Positions 1 to 12,700 of a DNA stretch of 64,000 nucleotides are shown piece by piece (the stretch's first letter is position 1; each line of letters starts with the position of its first letter). The stretch is from NCBI GenBank assembly GCA_045837725.1, contig JBEWZL010000096.1:62001-126000 (forward strand). The letters run 5' to 3'. A program made the position numbers and the translations under genes. Below the pieces are notes generated by a model that searched no databases, was not told where the DNA came from, and saw nothing but the letters and a program-made list of their open reading frames with translations. This DNA comes from Vermamoeba vermiformis (lineage: Eukaryota; Tubulinea; Echinamoebida).

Positions 1-638
1 CCCAGGTACGTTTCGCCACAGAATAATTACTCACAATGCTAATATTAAACAAACTTGTTGCTGCTTTCCATAAAAGGAAATATTTTATTAATGTTATTTT
101 TGGTTTTTTGTAGTGGGCAATAACGCGACTGTGGGAGCATCAGGAATGGGTACTGATTATTTATTCATGTGTCCTACGCGAGCTGCTGTGCGTTCAATGA
201 CTAAGAGTGGCGTACCAGTCTATTACTATCATTTCTTGCATTCACCATCGACCGATCCGTCAGATCCTTGGCCCTATTGCCAGGTAAATATTATATATAT
301 GATTAAGTATTATTATTAATCACATTTAAAAATTATAGAACTCGTTCGTATGCCATACAGCAGATGTACCGTTTTCGATGAACACATCCAGCATCATTTG
401 GCCGAACTACAAATTGACGACAGCGGAACAATTATTAGCGGACAAAATGGCGAGATATTGGACCGCTTTCGCGAAGTCTAAGACAGCTGAAGTCAAGTGG
501 CCAAGCGATTTATTATCGTGGCCTAAGTACGATCCGCAACGACAGCTTTCGATGTCCTTTAACTTGAACATTTCTATTAGTATTAATTATAATGGTGCTA
601 ATTGCGATTTTTGGGACAACTACGGATATTTAAATTGA
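1..638 (+). CDS. Type-B carboxylesterase (cholinesterase family), 3' end only
   Basis: This is the C-terminal part of a secreted-type alpha/beta hydrolase that cleaves carboxylic esters; the rest lies left of the window. Exons are 1-5, 114-283 and 339-638 and join in one frame. The product runs PVGNNATVGASGMGTDYLF, then the conserved stretch with YYYHFLHSPS, DPWPYCQ and CHTADVPF. In this family the His of the C-H-x-A-[DE]-[IVL]-P-F block is the catalytic histidine, so the third triad residue is present. The end of the reading frame (tga at 636-638) is followed by AATAAA at 660-665. Family assignment is firm. Substrate cannot be told from this fragment, and the catalytic Ser and Glu are off the edge. 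Confidence 0.85.
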
Positions 639-659
639 AGCAATGTAATTTCCAAGTAA

Positions 660-665
660 AATAAA
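660..665 (+). promoter_or_regulatory. Likely polyadenylation signal of the carboxylesterase
   Basis: A perfect AATAAA lies 22 nt after the stop codon of the carboxylesterase, in the short gap before the convergent Lon gene. Similar hexamers follow other plus-strand genes here. Confidence 0.45.
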
Positions 666-721
666 ACAAGTTTGTAAAGAGATCTGGTAATTTACAAAAA
701 ATTCTGCGGTGAGTTTAGTAC

Positions 722-3700
722 TTAGTTATCAGATACAGGGTTGCTGGTGTTATTAACAATAATTTGATTAGCATCAGGTTTCTTTTGTTGCGGCTGTGGC
801 GGTAACTCGATCTCGTTCTTTTGTTTTCGGATCGGCTTGGGACTGTTCTTCTTTTGTTTCTTCGGCTTTTCTTCTTTCTTTTCAACTACTGGCTGCTTTT
901 TTTCTTTGGTATTCGCTGTCTTTTTCTTCGGCTCTTTCTCTTGCACGTTTGTTTTACCACCGGATCCATCGCCGGAAAGGTCTCTTTCTCCAAATGCGAT
1001 TTCATATACGTCCTTATAGTAGTCGACGAAATGCGGTGTAATTCCTCTCGTAATATTTTCTTCTAATTCTTCCCAATCAACCCTGAAGGAAATTTTGTGT
1101 TAGATCCGGATCTAGCTGCCATAAAAGTTCCTTTTAAGGAGATGCCAAGAAATATATGCTTACTTGTTATCAATAGGCAAGATCACGTGCTTGATATTTG
1201 CACGACTGGCAGCAATAATCTTTTCTTTGATAGCACCGACTGGCAAGATCTTTCCTGAAAGCGTAATTTCGCCAGAAATAGCCATATCATCGATAACAGA
1301 TCTACAATGAGAATAAAATTAATAAAATATCGATCGATCACGATGCTGCTTATGACGTACTTGTTGAGAGCTAATGACAGCAATGAAGTCACCATCGGGA
1401 CACCAGCACTAGGACCGTCTTTGCTGGTGGCACCTTCGGGCAAGTGCATATGCACGGAGTACTATAAAATTAACAATAAGACTTAGGCTCAGAAAGAATT
1501 TTTAAAGCAGATCCAGATCCGATCCAAAAATTTGCAGCAGCAGACGTACCTGTTCGAAGAATCTATTCTCCGGTGCCACGCTGTACAAGAAATTTCGTGC
1601 GTAAGTGAAAGCAATGTTGCTGCTCTCTTTCATCACTTCGCCCATTTGACCAGTCGTCTTCAAGCCCTCATCATGGTCACGTGTGCCTTCAATCACGGTC
1701 TCTACGTACAGCGCAGAGCCGCCCATTGGAGTCCAGCTGAGACCCATGACGACACCCGGGGGACATGTTTCGTAGTGTCTATATTTGGAAATTAGAAAAT
1801 ATTCGCAAAGTTACGTTCCAACGCAGATCTAGATCCATTTCGGCGGTACTAGCTTGAGTTGCTAATTTCTATCACATTTAAACGTACCTATCAGTGGTAT
1901 ATTTAGGCTTGCCAACATATTCCTCCAAATTGTCGTGGTTGACTGTGATCGGAGTTTCAGTGCCTTTCGTCTGCTTTTCTTTTTGGAGCTAAAAATAGAC
2001 ACATTAATTACCAACGCTTCAAATAACCTAGTTAATTTATAATACGTACCTTGTAAGCAGCCTTCGAGAAGATATTGTCGATTTGTTTTTGCAATTGACG
2101 CACACCAGCTTCACGGCAGTATTGGTGGATCAGCTTTTTAATCGCCGAGTCTGTAACTTTCACCAACGTCTAAAAAAACATAACAAATTAATAATTAGCC
2201 TATCGTTCGAGTTGTACTAATGCAAATGTTTTCAAACGGCACAATTATATTAGGCTTTAGAGGACTTACGGATTTGAGTTGCGTATTCTTGCGTGCATTA
2301 GGCAACAAATGGCGCTTGACAATGTTCATTTTTTCTTCGAGGACGTAACCGCTCAATGTCAACACCTCCATGCGGTCCAATAGAGGTCTGGGAATGGTAT
2401 CCAACACGTTCGCCGTGCACACGAACAACACCTTGCTGAGGTCATAAGGCACGTCTAAATAGTGGTCTAAAAATGTCGCGTTTTGTTGCGGGTCCAATGC
2501 CTCTAACAACGCACTGCTCGGATCCCCCATGATACTGTTGCCGACCTTGTCAATCTCTGAATGTTTTTTGTGAGTCACGTGACATTTCCTAATAAGGAAA
2601 CTAAGTAGTAACACTTACCGTCGATAAGAATGACTGGGTTTGAAGTCTCACGGAGCTTGAGGCATTGCACAAATTTGCCGGGCATGGCTCCAACATAGGT
2701 ACGTCGGTGACCCTTAATTTCTATAAAAGGAAATTAGCATTGACGCCATTATCAAATCTGCATTTTATAAAAACTTACCAGCAACATCGTTCATGCCACC
2801 AACGGAAAATCGGAAGAACTTTCGGTCCAATGCCCGAGCGATAGATTGACCAATGCTAATAGTGCGACCGTTAGCCACGTCATAATTGAATATTGATGGT
2901 TCGACTTACCTCGTTTTACCAGTGCCAGGGGGACCAACAAGACATAAAATTTTACCCTGTAGAGTTGTCAGAAAAATGCACGAGGAACAATTTTGACACG
3001 CGCGTACCTGAACATTGCCGGTCAATGCACCCACAGAAATGAATTCTAAAATGCGTTCCTTGATGTCCTTTAAGCCATAGTGGTCTTCATCAAGGACCTC
3101 TGTATAATAAAAGTTCATTAGTATCACTTTCGACGAACAGAAAGTACGTGAAAAGTTGTTGATCCGCACGGATGCGGATCTCGGATCCAAAACTTACTTC
3201 TAGCATGAGCAATGTCGTATTTATCTTGCGAAAATATTCCCCAAGGCAATGCAGTCAACCAGTCCAAGTAATTGTTCGTCACGCCGTATTCCATGAGCAT
3301 GGGCTCGAGTGACATCAACTTGTCCATTTCTTCTTTAATAACGCGTCTGACCTCTTCAGGAATGTTCTTATTTTCCATGCGTTGTTTGTATTTTTCTAGT
3401 AATTTTTCTTTCTCGTCCGACGCAATGCCCGACTCTTTTTGCAATTTTTTGAGTTCTTCGTTCAAATACGATTCTTTGCTCTCCTTGTCAATAGTAAATG
3501 TTCTAATAATATATCAATACGTTATCCAAAATTAATATAATGTATTATAGTGAACTTACTGTGATAAGTGGAATGCGTCCTTCAATACCGCGTATTGCTT
3601 TCTCAATAAAGAAATGACCACGTCCAATCTTTTCTTTACATTAAGAGCCTCGACGACTTGCTATAAACAATAGGAAATAATTATTAGCAAAATTTTGAAG

Positions 3701-5301
3701 CCGCTCATTATAGACAAACAAAAAAAAAGTAAGATAATTTTGAGCAGCTCAAAATCTATTGGACAAAACTATATGCTCGAAAGAAAGAATTAAATTGTTT
3801 TTCCAAATTAGGTAACAGAAAAAAGCGCTTGAGAAATAATTCTAATATATTTGTAGCGTAGCGTACCTGCAATTCAGAGGCGTCAAAGTTAGGCAAGAAT
3901 TGCATGCAGGTGTCGGCAATAACAGATGGTTTAAGGCTCTTTTGAATCTTCAGCATGTCTAAGAAGCGATGAATATAATCGACTTCGTGTGATTGACGCT
4001 GCGCTAAAATCTCGTAGATCTGCATCAGTGTCAACTTCAAAGTCGTCAATTTTTGTTCTATTTCGGGGTCTTTAGGGTCATATGGTTCATCCTATAAATA
4101 GAAATATTTTAATATTAAAAAATTACCTTCATTTAACTATAATTAGCCACACTTAAATTTCTTCAATGAGGATCTGACTATTCAAAGTAAAAAAAATAAG
4201 CAAAAAAACGATATTTCCTTAACTATATAGGAGGCAATTATGGCGTAAATAATGGACGCAAAACTAACCACAAATTTACTATTACTTTCTAATTATTCAA
4301 AAAGTACTGAAGGAAAATTGTAGACTTACCGCTAAAGGCTTAACATGTGCCTTAAATGGCGTGGTCGAAATAATTTCAGTAATTTGCACGCGCAGAGGCT
4401 GCACTTCTACGAGTGGATAACCTGGCGCCAGCTTTTCATTCAAAATAATTGCCCAGTAACCTGTTCACGAACAAAACAATTTAATAACGAAATATATTAC
4501 GTTGATATGTATATATTACCTATATCATGCACTTTGGGCTTATTATCTGGTTCATCGGGGTTCGCAGGTCCGTCTTTGACGTAAAATAACGCGACATTTT
4601 CTGACGACTCTGTCGATGCAGCAGCCATTTTACTCAAAGGCAAGGGCATTCTGAGACCTATATATTTTATTTTTAGTAATTGATTTGTTTTGAGCGGAAC
4701 GGAAGTGAGTTCAGATCCGATCTAGGCGAAAAGTCGCTTACCAGGATAAAGAGTGCGCTTGGAGATTGGATAAATCGTGCTAGTAGTTGAAGCTACTAAT
4801 GTAGTGGGTTCTATTATTACAAAAGTTAGTCCGATGACGAGGACTTCGTAGATCGCAAAATATTAATAATTTAATAAAACACCGCTTAATTCAAGTATTC
4901 TAGAAAACGAATCGTATAATTTTAATGCACGTGCAACTTACTATCACGAAGAGAGACTGCTTTATCCTCGTCACTCTTTTTTGGTTTGCCATCTTCAACC
5001 AAACGCACCTGAAATTTTAATTAATAATTTTAAAATGCATTTTGTACCAATTAAACCACTGTGATATATAAATTCTTATCAAGACACTTCACAAAAAACG
5101 ACAAGTAATAATTACTTTAGATTGGGAGAAAAATCGCTTCTGAGTTGCCTTCTCGTTGAGCCAAGCTGCTTTTGGTTTTAAATTTAAATTGAATAATGTT
5201 TGCGTCCGACTGACAAGCTGCGGGGTAGTTCTAGTCAACATCCGCGAAGTCACACGAGATCGAATGACTCGCTGCATTTGCTGTGTAACTAGCGATAACA
5301 T
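722..5301 (-). CDS. Mitochondrial Lon protease (ATP-dependent serine peptidase, S16)
   Basis: Lon degrades damaged matrix proteins using ATP and also binds mitochondrial DNA. Nineteen exons join in frame to 958 residues, close to human LONP1: 5116-5301, 4942-5008, 4742-4810, 4520-4657, 4330-4460, 3867-4091, 3560-3660, 3198-3502, 3008-3099, 2910-2956, 2779-2855, 2619-2720, 2270-2556, 2050-2169, 1888-1988, 1550-1778, 1361-1461, 1164-1301, 722-1082. The first ~60 residues are rich in Arg, Ser and Thr and lack acids until late, as in a matrix presequence. The LON N-domain follows. Walker A GPPGTGKT is at about 446-453 and Walker B VILIDEID near 510-516. The catalytic Ser is in KDGPSAG (about 777) and the catalytic Lys in GAIKEK (about 818). 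An extra Lys/Glu/Pro-rich tail of about 80 residues follows the protease domain. Nothing is broken. Confidence 0.97.
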
Positions 5302-5564
5302 TACTGAATATTTGAGTTATAGTCTATCAGCGCGCTATTGTTTTCAACTTTTAGCGGCTCGTTTAATGAAAAATTTTCTGAATCTGCATTTTTGCCTGCC
5401 GACAGAGAACGACGCGAACCGGATTTTCTTCCGATGTTGCAGATCAACATAAGAAGGAAAGTTCCATAAATCACATGCCGGATGAAGACTTTGTGGCTTA
5501 AACAGACCAAACTGAGTATTGATTTTTAATTATTTTATTGTTTTCGTAAATCACAAACGCTCAT

Positions 5565-6800
5565 CTATGCAATTGCAATCAACATTAGTGCCTCGTAGCC
5601 AATTGGCTTTCCAGACGCCATAATTTCCTCGGCAAGCTCCGTCAATCTCTTCTTATACGCAGCTCCTTGCTCAGGGGTTGATTTATTCAGTTTGTCAACA
5701 ATAGCAGGTCCTTCCATTGATCGCTGTGCAAATTCTTCGGCTGAAAGTACGTCAAACGGTGCCCACTATGAACAAACATTAGTACGCTAGATTTGCCTAA
5801 AAAAGACATCAGCTCCTACGTACACTGTACCACGCTAATACTTTCGAGAAACCAGCGTCGAGCAAGAGTTTTCGTGTGGCCTCTAAATCACCGAGGTAAA
5901 ATTGTGAACGACGATTGCTCTGATCGGCCAATCCGATGTCTTCCCAAGCCTTGGCTGGCAACGTGAATTGTGGACCATTCTCTTTACGGCCCCAAACACT
6001 GAACGCAGCAATACCACCTGGTGAATTCACATCATATTAGATCGAATGTTAGAGGGCGAAAATTGTTACCTTTCTTGACCACGCGACGAGCTTCGCGGGC
6101 CATATCAGCAGCGGAAGGCACGAGATGCATGACAAAATTGGCGAAGTAGACGTCGAATTCTCCGTCTTTGTAAGGCAGTTCAACACCGTTAGCGACTTCA
6201 AAAGTGACGGTTGGGACCTGAAACGGAAGGTCAATATTTCGCCGAGGGAGGAGTTAACTTAACTTACTTTGATTCTATCCGAAGCAATCTTAATCATTTC
6301 CTGTAAAAATAAGTGCTTAGGACCGGAGCAAGTAAATCAGAGTTAGTTACACGTACCTTGGACAGATCCGTGCTCGTCAAATGAACGTGATCACCCTTTG
6401 CACGGACCAAATTGATAGTACCTATTAATAATTAGTAAATATTACGCTATTATAACATGATCGTACCTAATCCAGAACCACAGGCAACTTCAAGAACTTT
6501 TGACACCTTGGGATCGCCTACAATATTTTTGATTATTTTGTTTATAATTTTTAAATAATTACTTACGAAGTGGTAGCATGACTATAAGTTGTTGGGCGAA
6601 CAGGTTCGTCGTGACAGCGAAATTTTTATCAAAAGTGCTGGAAAATCGATCCCAGTATTTTTCCAACTCTTCTACGGTTTGGGATGTTTCTGTAATAATA
6701 TTTGGTGAATATTTAAATACTCAAGATGAATTAAATGCATCATAACAGTAGATTGAGTTCAGCCACAGGCAAACTTACGTTGTTGTTGTTGCTGAGCCAT
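5565..6800 (-). CDS. Class I SAM-dependent methyltransferase (UbiE/Methyltransf_11 type)
   Basis: Eight exons (6779-6800, 6567-6689, 6467-6517, 6357-6421, 6268-6300, 6070-6217, 5824-6017, 5565-5765) close in frame to 278 residues. Motif I is KVLEVACGSGLGT, the glycine-rich SAM-binding loop. A strand-4 type segment (FDVYFANFVMHLV) and KKGGIAAFSVWG follow, as in Methyltransf_11 proteins. The protein begins MAQQQQQ, a short Gln run spread over the first splice site. There is no obvious presequence, so it is probably cytosolic. The substrate cannot be named from sequence. Resemblance to other small-molecule methyltransferases is general, and a ubiquinone or sterol role is not supported by the context. 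The start codon is chosen because it is the only ATG that gives a spliced frame through motif I. Confidence 0.9.
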
Positions 6801-6952
6801 TGTTTGTTTTGTTGTGTTTGATAACGTATAAAGATCTGAATTTATAGTCGAAAAGTAATTGCTTCTAGGTGTTTCTACTCCGACAAGAGGAGATTTATGG
6901 AAGGATCCAAAAATGGAAAAACCACGCGCGGTTGAACGTCATTACGCGTAAT

Positions 6953-8838
6953 TTATTTCTTCGGCGAAACGGAAGCTCCATGCTTACCATGATGATGCCC
7001 TACATTATGAGGTATCTTATCCTCTAAAAACTGTTTCAGCCTCGGGTTGAACCATTCGTGCTCTTTTAAAAATGCGTCATGACCAAACAGCGACGATAAA
7101 ACCTAATGAAAATACGATTAAAATCCATGCCAACATCTTTATACCTTAGGATAAGTATATCGTAACATTTAAGGTCTGGGGTACGGAAAAAATCTTACCT
7201 CGAATCGAACGTCTCGTCCAAGTTCTTTCAACAAGAAAAACAAATGCTGTTGTTCAGTGACAGGGATTAACATATCTCTATCGACACCTATTAAAAATGT
7301 CTTGGCTTTGATCCGAGACACGCCCTCGTAGTAACTTGAAAAGCCAGATCCAAGATCCATCATGTCCATGCATCTACTCAGCAACAAATAGCAATTTGCA
7401 TCGTAAACGTATGTAAATTTCTCGCCTTTCGCTTGCAAATACCTACGAAATGTTAGAAGATCGCGTCAAGTTAGATTCGCTTCCGGACTTACTTTTCAAC
7501 CTCAAAAATAGGCTCATAATAGCTTGTAATGTTCTTTTGTGGATTCCAATCAAATCTTTCGTTAAATTCGTCACGTGATCGATAGGTTATGGTGCCTAAT
7601 TCTCGTGCTATTTTCAATCCTTTCCATGTACAAATTTAGAATTGGAATTCAAACTCGCAAATTTAGAAAAAATCGTTGTACTATACGTACCATCGATAGG
7701 TCCAGGGTTCGGGTAATATTCACCATTTTGGAATTTGGGATCCAGGGTTATCGCTGCTCTTTGAACTCTTCTCAGCGCCACAGTTCCAGGCGTAGTCTTG
7801 CCTAAGTACCAAAATCATTAACATTTTCACAGAAGTATTTAAATAACGGTTAATTTTCTCACCGGTCGCGGAAATTGAAATTATTCTCTCGACACTGTCA
7901 GGGAATAACGAGGCGAATTTCAGAACTTGCATGCCCCCCAAACTAGCACTATCAATCACGGAATATTAGGCCTGTATTAACTATGATATGATACTCACCC
8001 GACTAGTCCGTGTAATTTTGTAATTCCCAAACGATCTAATAATAGTTTATGAACACGTGCTTGGTCACTAGTTGTAACGACTGGAAATTTTTTGCCGTAC
8101 CTTACATTCAAGTATTAGTACTCATTATAATATATAGGTACCAAGCCTACTTTTCTCCAGTTAATGGATTGATGCAGACTGGCGAGGTAGTGCCGAAAGG
8201 ACTGCCTAAAATAGCCGCACAAATGACGCGGTACTTGTTCGTGTCAATTCCTTTGCCAGGACCAACAGTAGCTGTATCCTATTGTTATTACGCGCGCTTA
8301 TCACATGCATCGGGTACGTACCCTCCCACCATCCAGGAGTTGGATCTGACACGCTTGTGCGAACATGTGACGAGGAACTTAGAGAGGGCATGATCATGAC
8401 TACTGGTCCGTTCTCAGGACCCCATTGCTCGTAAAATATTTGTAGCTCTGGCAATGATCCGCCGAGCTCTAATTTAAATTCCTCTTTGACGCAGCACTTG
8501 TGAAGGGAATTACAGTCCATCTGCTCAGAATCGGCCGCCGTAGCATAGTATCGAGTGGAAATATTGGCTCTATTACAATTACAAAGCTATTTAATATAAT
8601 GTTACGCAAATATAAAATATTCTCTAATTAGAACAGACTTTCATACCAGATTCACCTTTGAGAAAATTCAAAATTCACCGATTCGCTTCAAAGTAAATAC
8701 TTACGATTTATATGCATTTTTTTTGATATTTAACAGCGTTTTTCGCGTAGTAGTGCTCTTTGTACAAGCACGCGAGACTGCCGCCCTACAGATCCCACGT
8801 ACTAATGAAAGGGTAGAATTGTTTCTTAGCTGAAACAT
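6953..8838 (-). CDS. MetX-type O-acyltransferase (homoserine O-acetyltransferase / serine O-acyltransferase), mitochondrial
   Basis: This alpha/beta-hydrolase-fold enzyme transfers an acyl group from acyl-CoA to the hydroxyl of homoserine or serine, a step toward methionine or cysteine. Nine exons (8705-8838, 8322-8569, 8151-8271, 7999-8100, 7863-7948, 7691-7801, 7493-7619, 7199-7442, 6953-7102) close in frame to 440 residues. Family blocks are clear: [53 protein letters not shown] with nucleophile Ser about 204, [18 protein letters not shown] with the acid, and FGHDAF with the His at about 399. I put the start at 8838, upstream of the first Met of the conserved part, because this adds a basic, Ser/Thr/Arg-rich leader ending [10 protein letters not shown] that looks like a matrix presequence. 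Fungal mitochondrial serine O-succinyltransferases belong to the same family, so the acceptor is open. Confidence 0.9.
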
Positions 8839-9776
8839 TTAAAATAAATATAGCAATGCTTTGCGCTGCCTCGCAAACGAAAGAACTGAAGATAGTAAAT
8901 TTTGTTTTCGAATATTCTTTCCGGCGTGTGAAGCACGGAGTGGTAATCTTCTTGCTATCCAAATTATAAGAAATATAGACTATCAAATGTCTGTGATGGT
9001 TCATTGGAGATACGGATTAAAAGCCCGCCAAAGTTATATAGCTCCGTGATCCAGCTGTCCCGAAGGCTAATAGAATTTCAAAAATAAGGAAAAAATGTCA
9101 CAAGCAATGTCAATTATATTGCAGGTAATTAGGCAGCCTCCACTAAATGAAATCACGACACAAAAAAATCTGATCGGTTATATCGATTTAATAACGCTTG
9201 CCCGAACGGACTTTTGTCAATTAATAGCATTATAAACTATAGACTGTAATATCGCGTTTCTTACCGCTTGTGTTAGGGTGCGGAGTTGATCTTTGTAACT
9301 TGGCTTGCGCAGTTTCCGCCGATACCAACTGATGTAACAAATGTTTTAAATTAGAGATTTACTTTGCAATCCCCAGTTTTGCACCGTTACAATCTTCTGG
9401 AACGCGACCTGAATTCAGATTTGGAGCACCACACGAGAAACAACAAATATTTAAAAACAAAGAATGTAATCAATCAATGGAGCAACTTAATTTAGACAAC
9501 AAAACGACAATAGGCAATACAGTTTTCATCGATATTGTTCGTTAAATACAAAATAACGAATTTTCTATCAATTCTCCACAGAAATGACAGCGGATGCCTC
9601 GTTCATTGTTACAAAGACCACAAATTACAGAAATACCAGTAAGACGACTTCTACAGAGATATTTCCAGTATCCAAAGTATAAAGCTGTTTGGTTTGTTCA
9701 GTTTACTCACTCTCGAAATCCAAGCAACAACGGAAGAAGCTTCTCAGTAACTTCGGCTTCTACAATAACACACAAA
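8839..9776. other. Intergenic region, about 940 nt
   Basis: This lies between two divergent genes, the MetX-type enzyme and the large surface protein. I see no convincing coding exon, tRNA or repeat. An open frame at 9594-9776 runs in frame into the surface protein, but its sequence is basic and low in conservation signals, so I treat it as 5' leader. The surface gene looks highly expressed from its codon use, so its promoter probably lies here, but I cannot point to a specific site. Confidence 0.5.
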
Positions 9777-12700
9777 ATGTCTAAGACTCGAAGCGTTTTA
9801 ATATGCTTAGGGTTGGTATTCGCCTTTGCGAATTCACAAGGTAAGATCTCACTAAAATATTGGCTGCGGATGCAGATCCCTTCAAGTCTGTAAATTACAT
9901 GTATGCTAACGATAATTTAATCTATAGCAATCCAATGCGGTGGCTTTTTCGTATCCCCGTCCGGCCTCTACTTCAGTGCCGTCGTAGGCGGTGCTGCATC
10001 CACTCAGCAATCGCTGTTCATTTCTAACGCTGGTCTTACCGACACTACTTTCGCTAAATTTGCTATTGAAGGCCCTGGCGCCGATAGATTCACTATGGAT
10101 GGTCAAGCTCCCGCTCAGATCAACAAAGGTCAAACCCTTGAAATCAAGCTCTCGTTCACGGCTACTGCTTTGGGCGATACTGGTGCAGTTCTCACTATTG
10201 AGACCGCTGTTTCAAACGCTTCAATCGTATTGAAAGGTTTAGGTAAGTGATAAGTTGTCAAAGGACGAAATCGTACTGAAATTCCGGAGTTGATGTACCG
10301 ATCCGCTTACGCTTCGTCCCAGATTCTGCTACGGACAACATTTTTTGTGTATTAATTGCTAACCACTAATTTTCTTAAAGGATTCGCTGGTCTTGGTAAC
10401 GATAAGGAACCTTCTCTGCAACGCATCCTCGATACCATGTCCTTCAATATCAATGTTGGTGATGATGATCCTGCCACTAGCGTCATTAACTCCGATGACG
10501 CCAAGGCAAAATCTGCTCTCCTTGGAAAAGACGAAATTGCTGTGCCCAGATTCGTCAAGTCAAACGCTAAATTGCCTGTTACTCTTACTGTTATCGCCTC
10601 TTTCACTGCCACCTCTCAAAATCCCGCTGCTCTTTTTGGCTACTACCACGCTGGAAATGCCGCTGGCGTCGAGGTGAGTTTTCCATTCCCGATCCAAAAA
10701 TCGTTGCAAAGCCAGACTTACTGATCTGAAATTTCTTCAGGAACTCTTCACTTTGTCTAACCAACCCGAGACTAACGCTCAAGGCCTCTCCAACATCGCT
10801 GTTGGTGCCTTGAGATTCGAGCCTGGTGCTTCTACTTTCGGTTTTTATGCCGGCTTCCCTGCCCTCAACAAGGTTTTCTACAGTGAAGACTCTTTGAACG
10901 CTAACTCTCACAACATCCGCGTCTACAAATTAGCCGATGACGAATACCTTTTCTGCGTTGAAGACGGCTATTTGCCTGATTACAACGATTTGGTCGTCGT
11001 TGCTCGCAACGTCAAGCCTGCTCCCAACATGGTTGTCACTAACTACGGTCAACGCTCTTACCTCACTAACTCCATTGAACGCGGTGTTTTCGACGAGCAC
11101 TTGGGCTTCTCTAGAATCTTGGTCCCCGGCGGTGCTACTTGCTTCGAAACTGGTTCAATCAAGCTGAAGAACTTCGGTACTACCACCGTCACTGTTAGCA
11201 AGATCGAAATTGCCAACCCCGATTTGTGGGCCATCGCTGGCGTCACTTTGCCTCTCACTCTCGCTGCCGGTGCCGAACAAATTGTTACCGTCAACTTCAT
11301 TGCTTCTACTGGTGACAGAGGCTGGAGACAGTCTACTTTGACCATCACTAGCGACGACGCTGGATTTGAAACTCGCGTCATTGCTTTAGGTGGTGCTTAC
11401 ATGCTAGAACAACAAGGTGGTCACGAAAACACTCTCGAAGACTTGTCCTACGCTTGGGGCTACCCTCTGATGTGGGATCACATTTACCTCCTCTCTCAGA
11501 TCGGTAACGGTTGGGCGTTGAGTGAAGATCCTAATCATCCCCTTCACGGTGATGAAGTCCGCTCCAAGTTGTGGAAGCGAGCTGTTGAGCGCAACGACCT
11601 TTACGTGCGCCAAGCTGCTGCTTATCATCCTTGCTGCAACGATGACGTCATCATTCAAGTCGCCGGTTCTGAATTCAAACACAACCACTTGTGGTCTCAA
11701 TCTATCTGGCCCTTGATGATCGACGAGAAGGGCCCCGCTGAAATGTCCATCTTCAACCCAACTCCTAACCCCTTCCCCGTTGTCATCTCCGGTGAAGCTC
11801 ACACTGATCAACTTATGGGCGGCAAATACACTGGTATTCGCACCTTCCCTGTTCGTAACCCCATGGGCCACTTGGTTCGCGACACTTACCTCTTCGTGCA
11901 AGACTTTGCCGCTGCTGGTTGTGGTGACGCTGCTGGTCAAGCCAACTGCGACTTCAACGACAACGTCTACCTCTTCAACAACATGGCCCCTGCTGATGCC
12001 ACCTCCTGGAACCCCTTCGATCAACAAATGGCCCTTGGCAATCCTGCCCTCGTCTTGGAATTCACCCAAGCTACCATTGGCTACAATGACGCTAACAACC
12101 GTGCTACTGGCTTCAATGACATCATGATCAACAGCAGAGACGTCGCCCCTGGCAGCAACTCTCACGACGCTTCCAAGTTGAACCTCGACACCACTGCTGG
12201 TACTCTCACCGTCACTTCAACTGCCACTGATATCTCTGGCAATGACAACGCCAACGGAAACAACCTCATCAACGGTCTCGCGTTGGGCTTTGACGGCTCT
12301 AGCCACACTTTCTCCGTCGTTGCTCGCATCAAGCAATACACTGACGCCGTCAAGGGTGGTATCTTCTTGGGCTTCGACAAGGACACTTTCATCCGCGCTG
12401 CTTTCACTGGTGGCAACAACATTGAAGTTTGGACCGAGAAACACGGTACCGGTCAAGCCACTAACATCCCCATTAAGGCCGATCTCTTGGCCAATGTTGA
12501 ATGGTGGGAACTTCACTTGGCTGCTGACCCTACCGACGGCACTGTTAAGGTTGCCTACAGAGCCATCAACAAGGACAAAACTACCTCTGACTTCAGCGGA
12601 TCTAACGCCTTCACTTTCGAAGCTCCTTACTACGGTCGTATCTTTGACGTGTACAGCAAGGCTGGTATCTACGTCGTTAACGCTCAAGGTCAAAACCCCA

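Noticed and set aside
5301-5510. Minus-strand frame directly upstream of Lon
   Set aside because: It has no ATG start, runs through the region that must contain the Lon promoter or leader, and shows no family pattern.
9001-9070. Possible small RNA (C/D-box-like GTGATGG) upstream of the surface gene
   Set aside because: The C box is off consensus, no D box is found at a proper distance, and no terminal stem forms.
11404-12165. 253-codon minus-strand frame inside the surface protein gene
   Set aside because: It is the shadow of a codon-biased plus-strand gene whose translation has clear domains and a signal peptide; the antisense product is low-complexity Val/Ser/Asp-rich.
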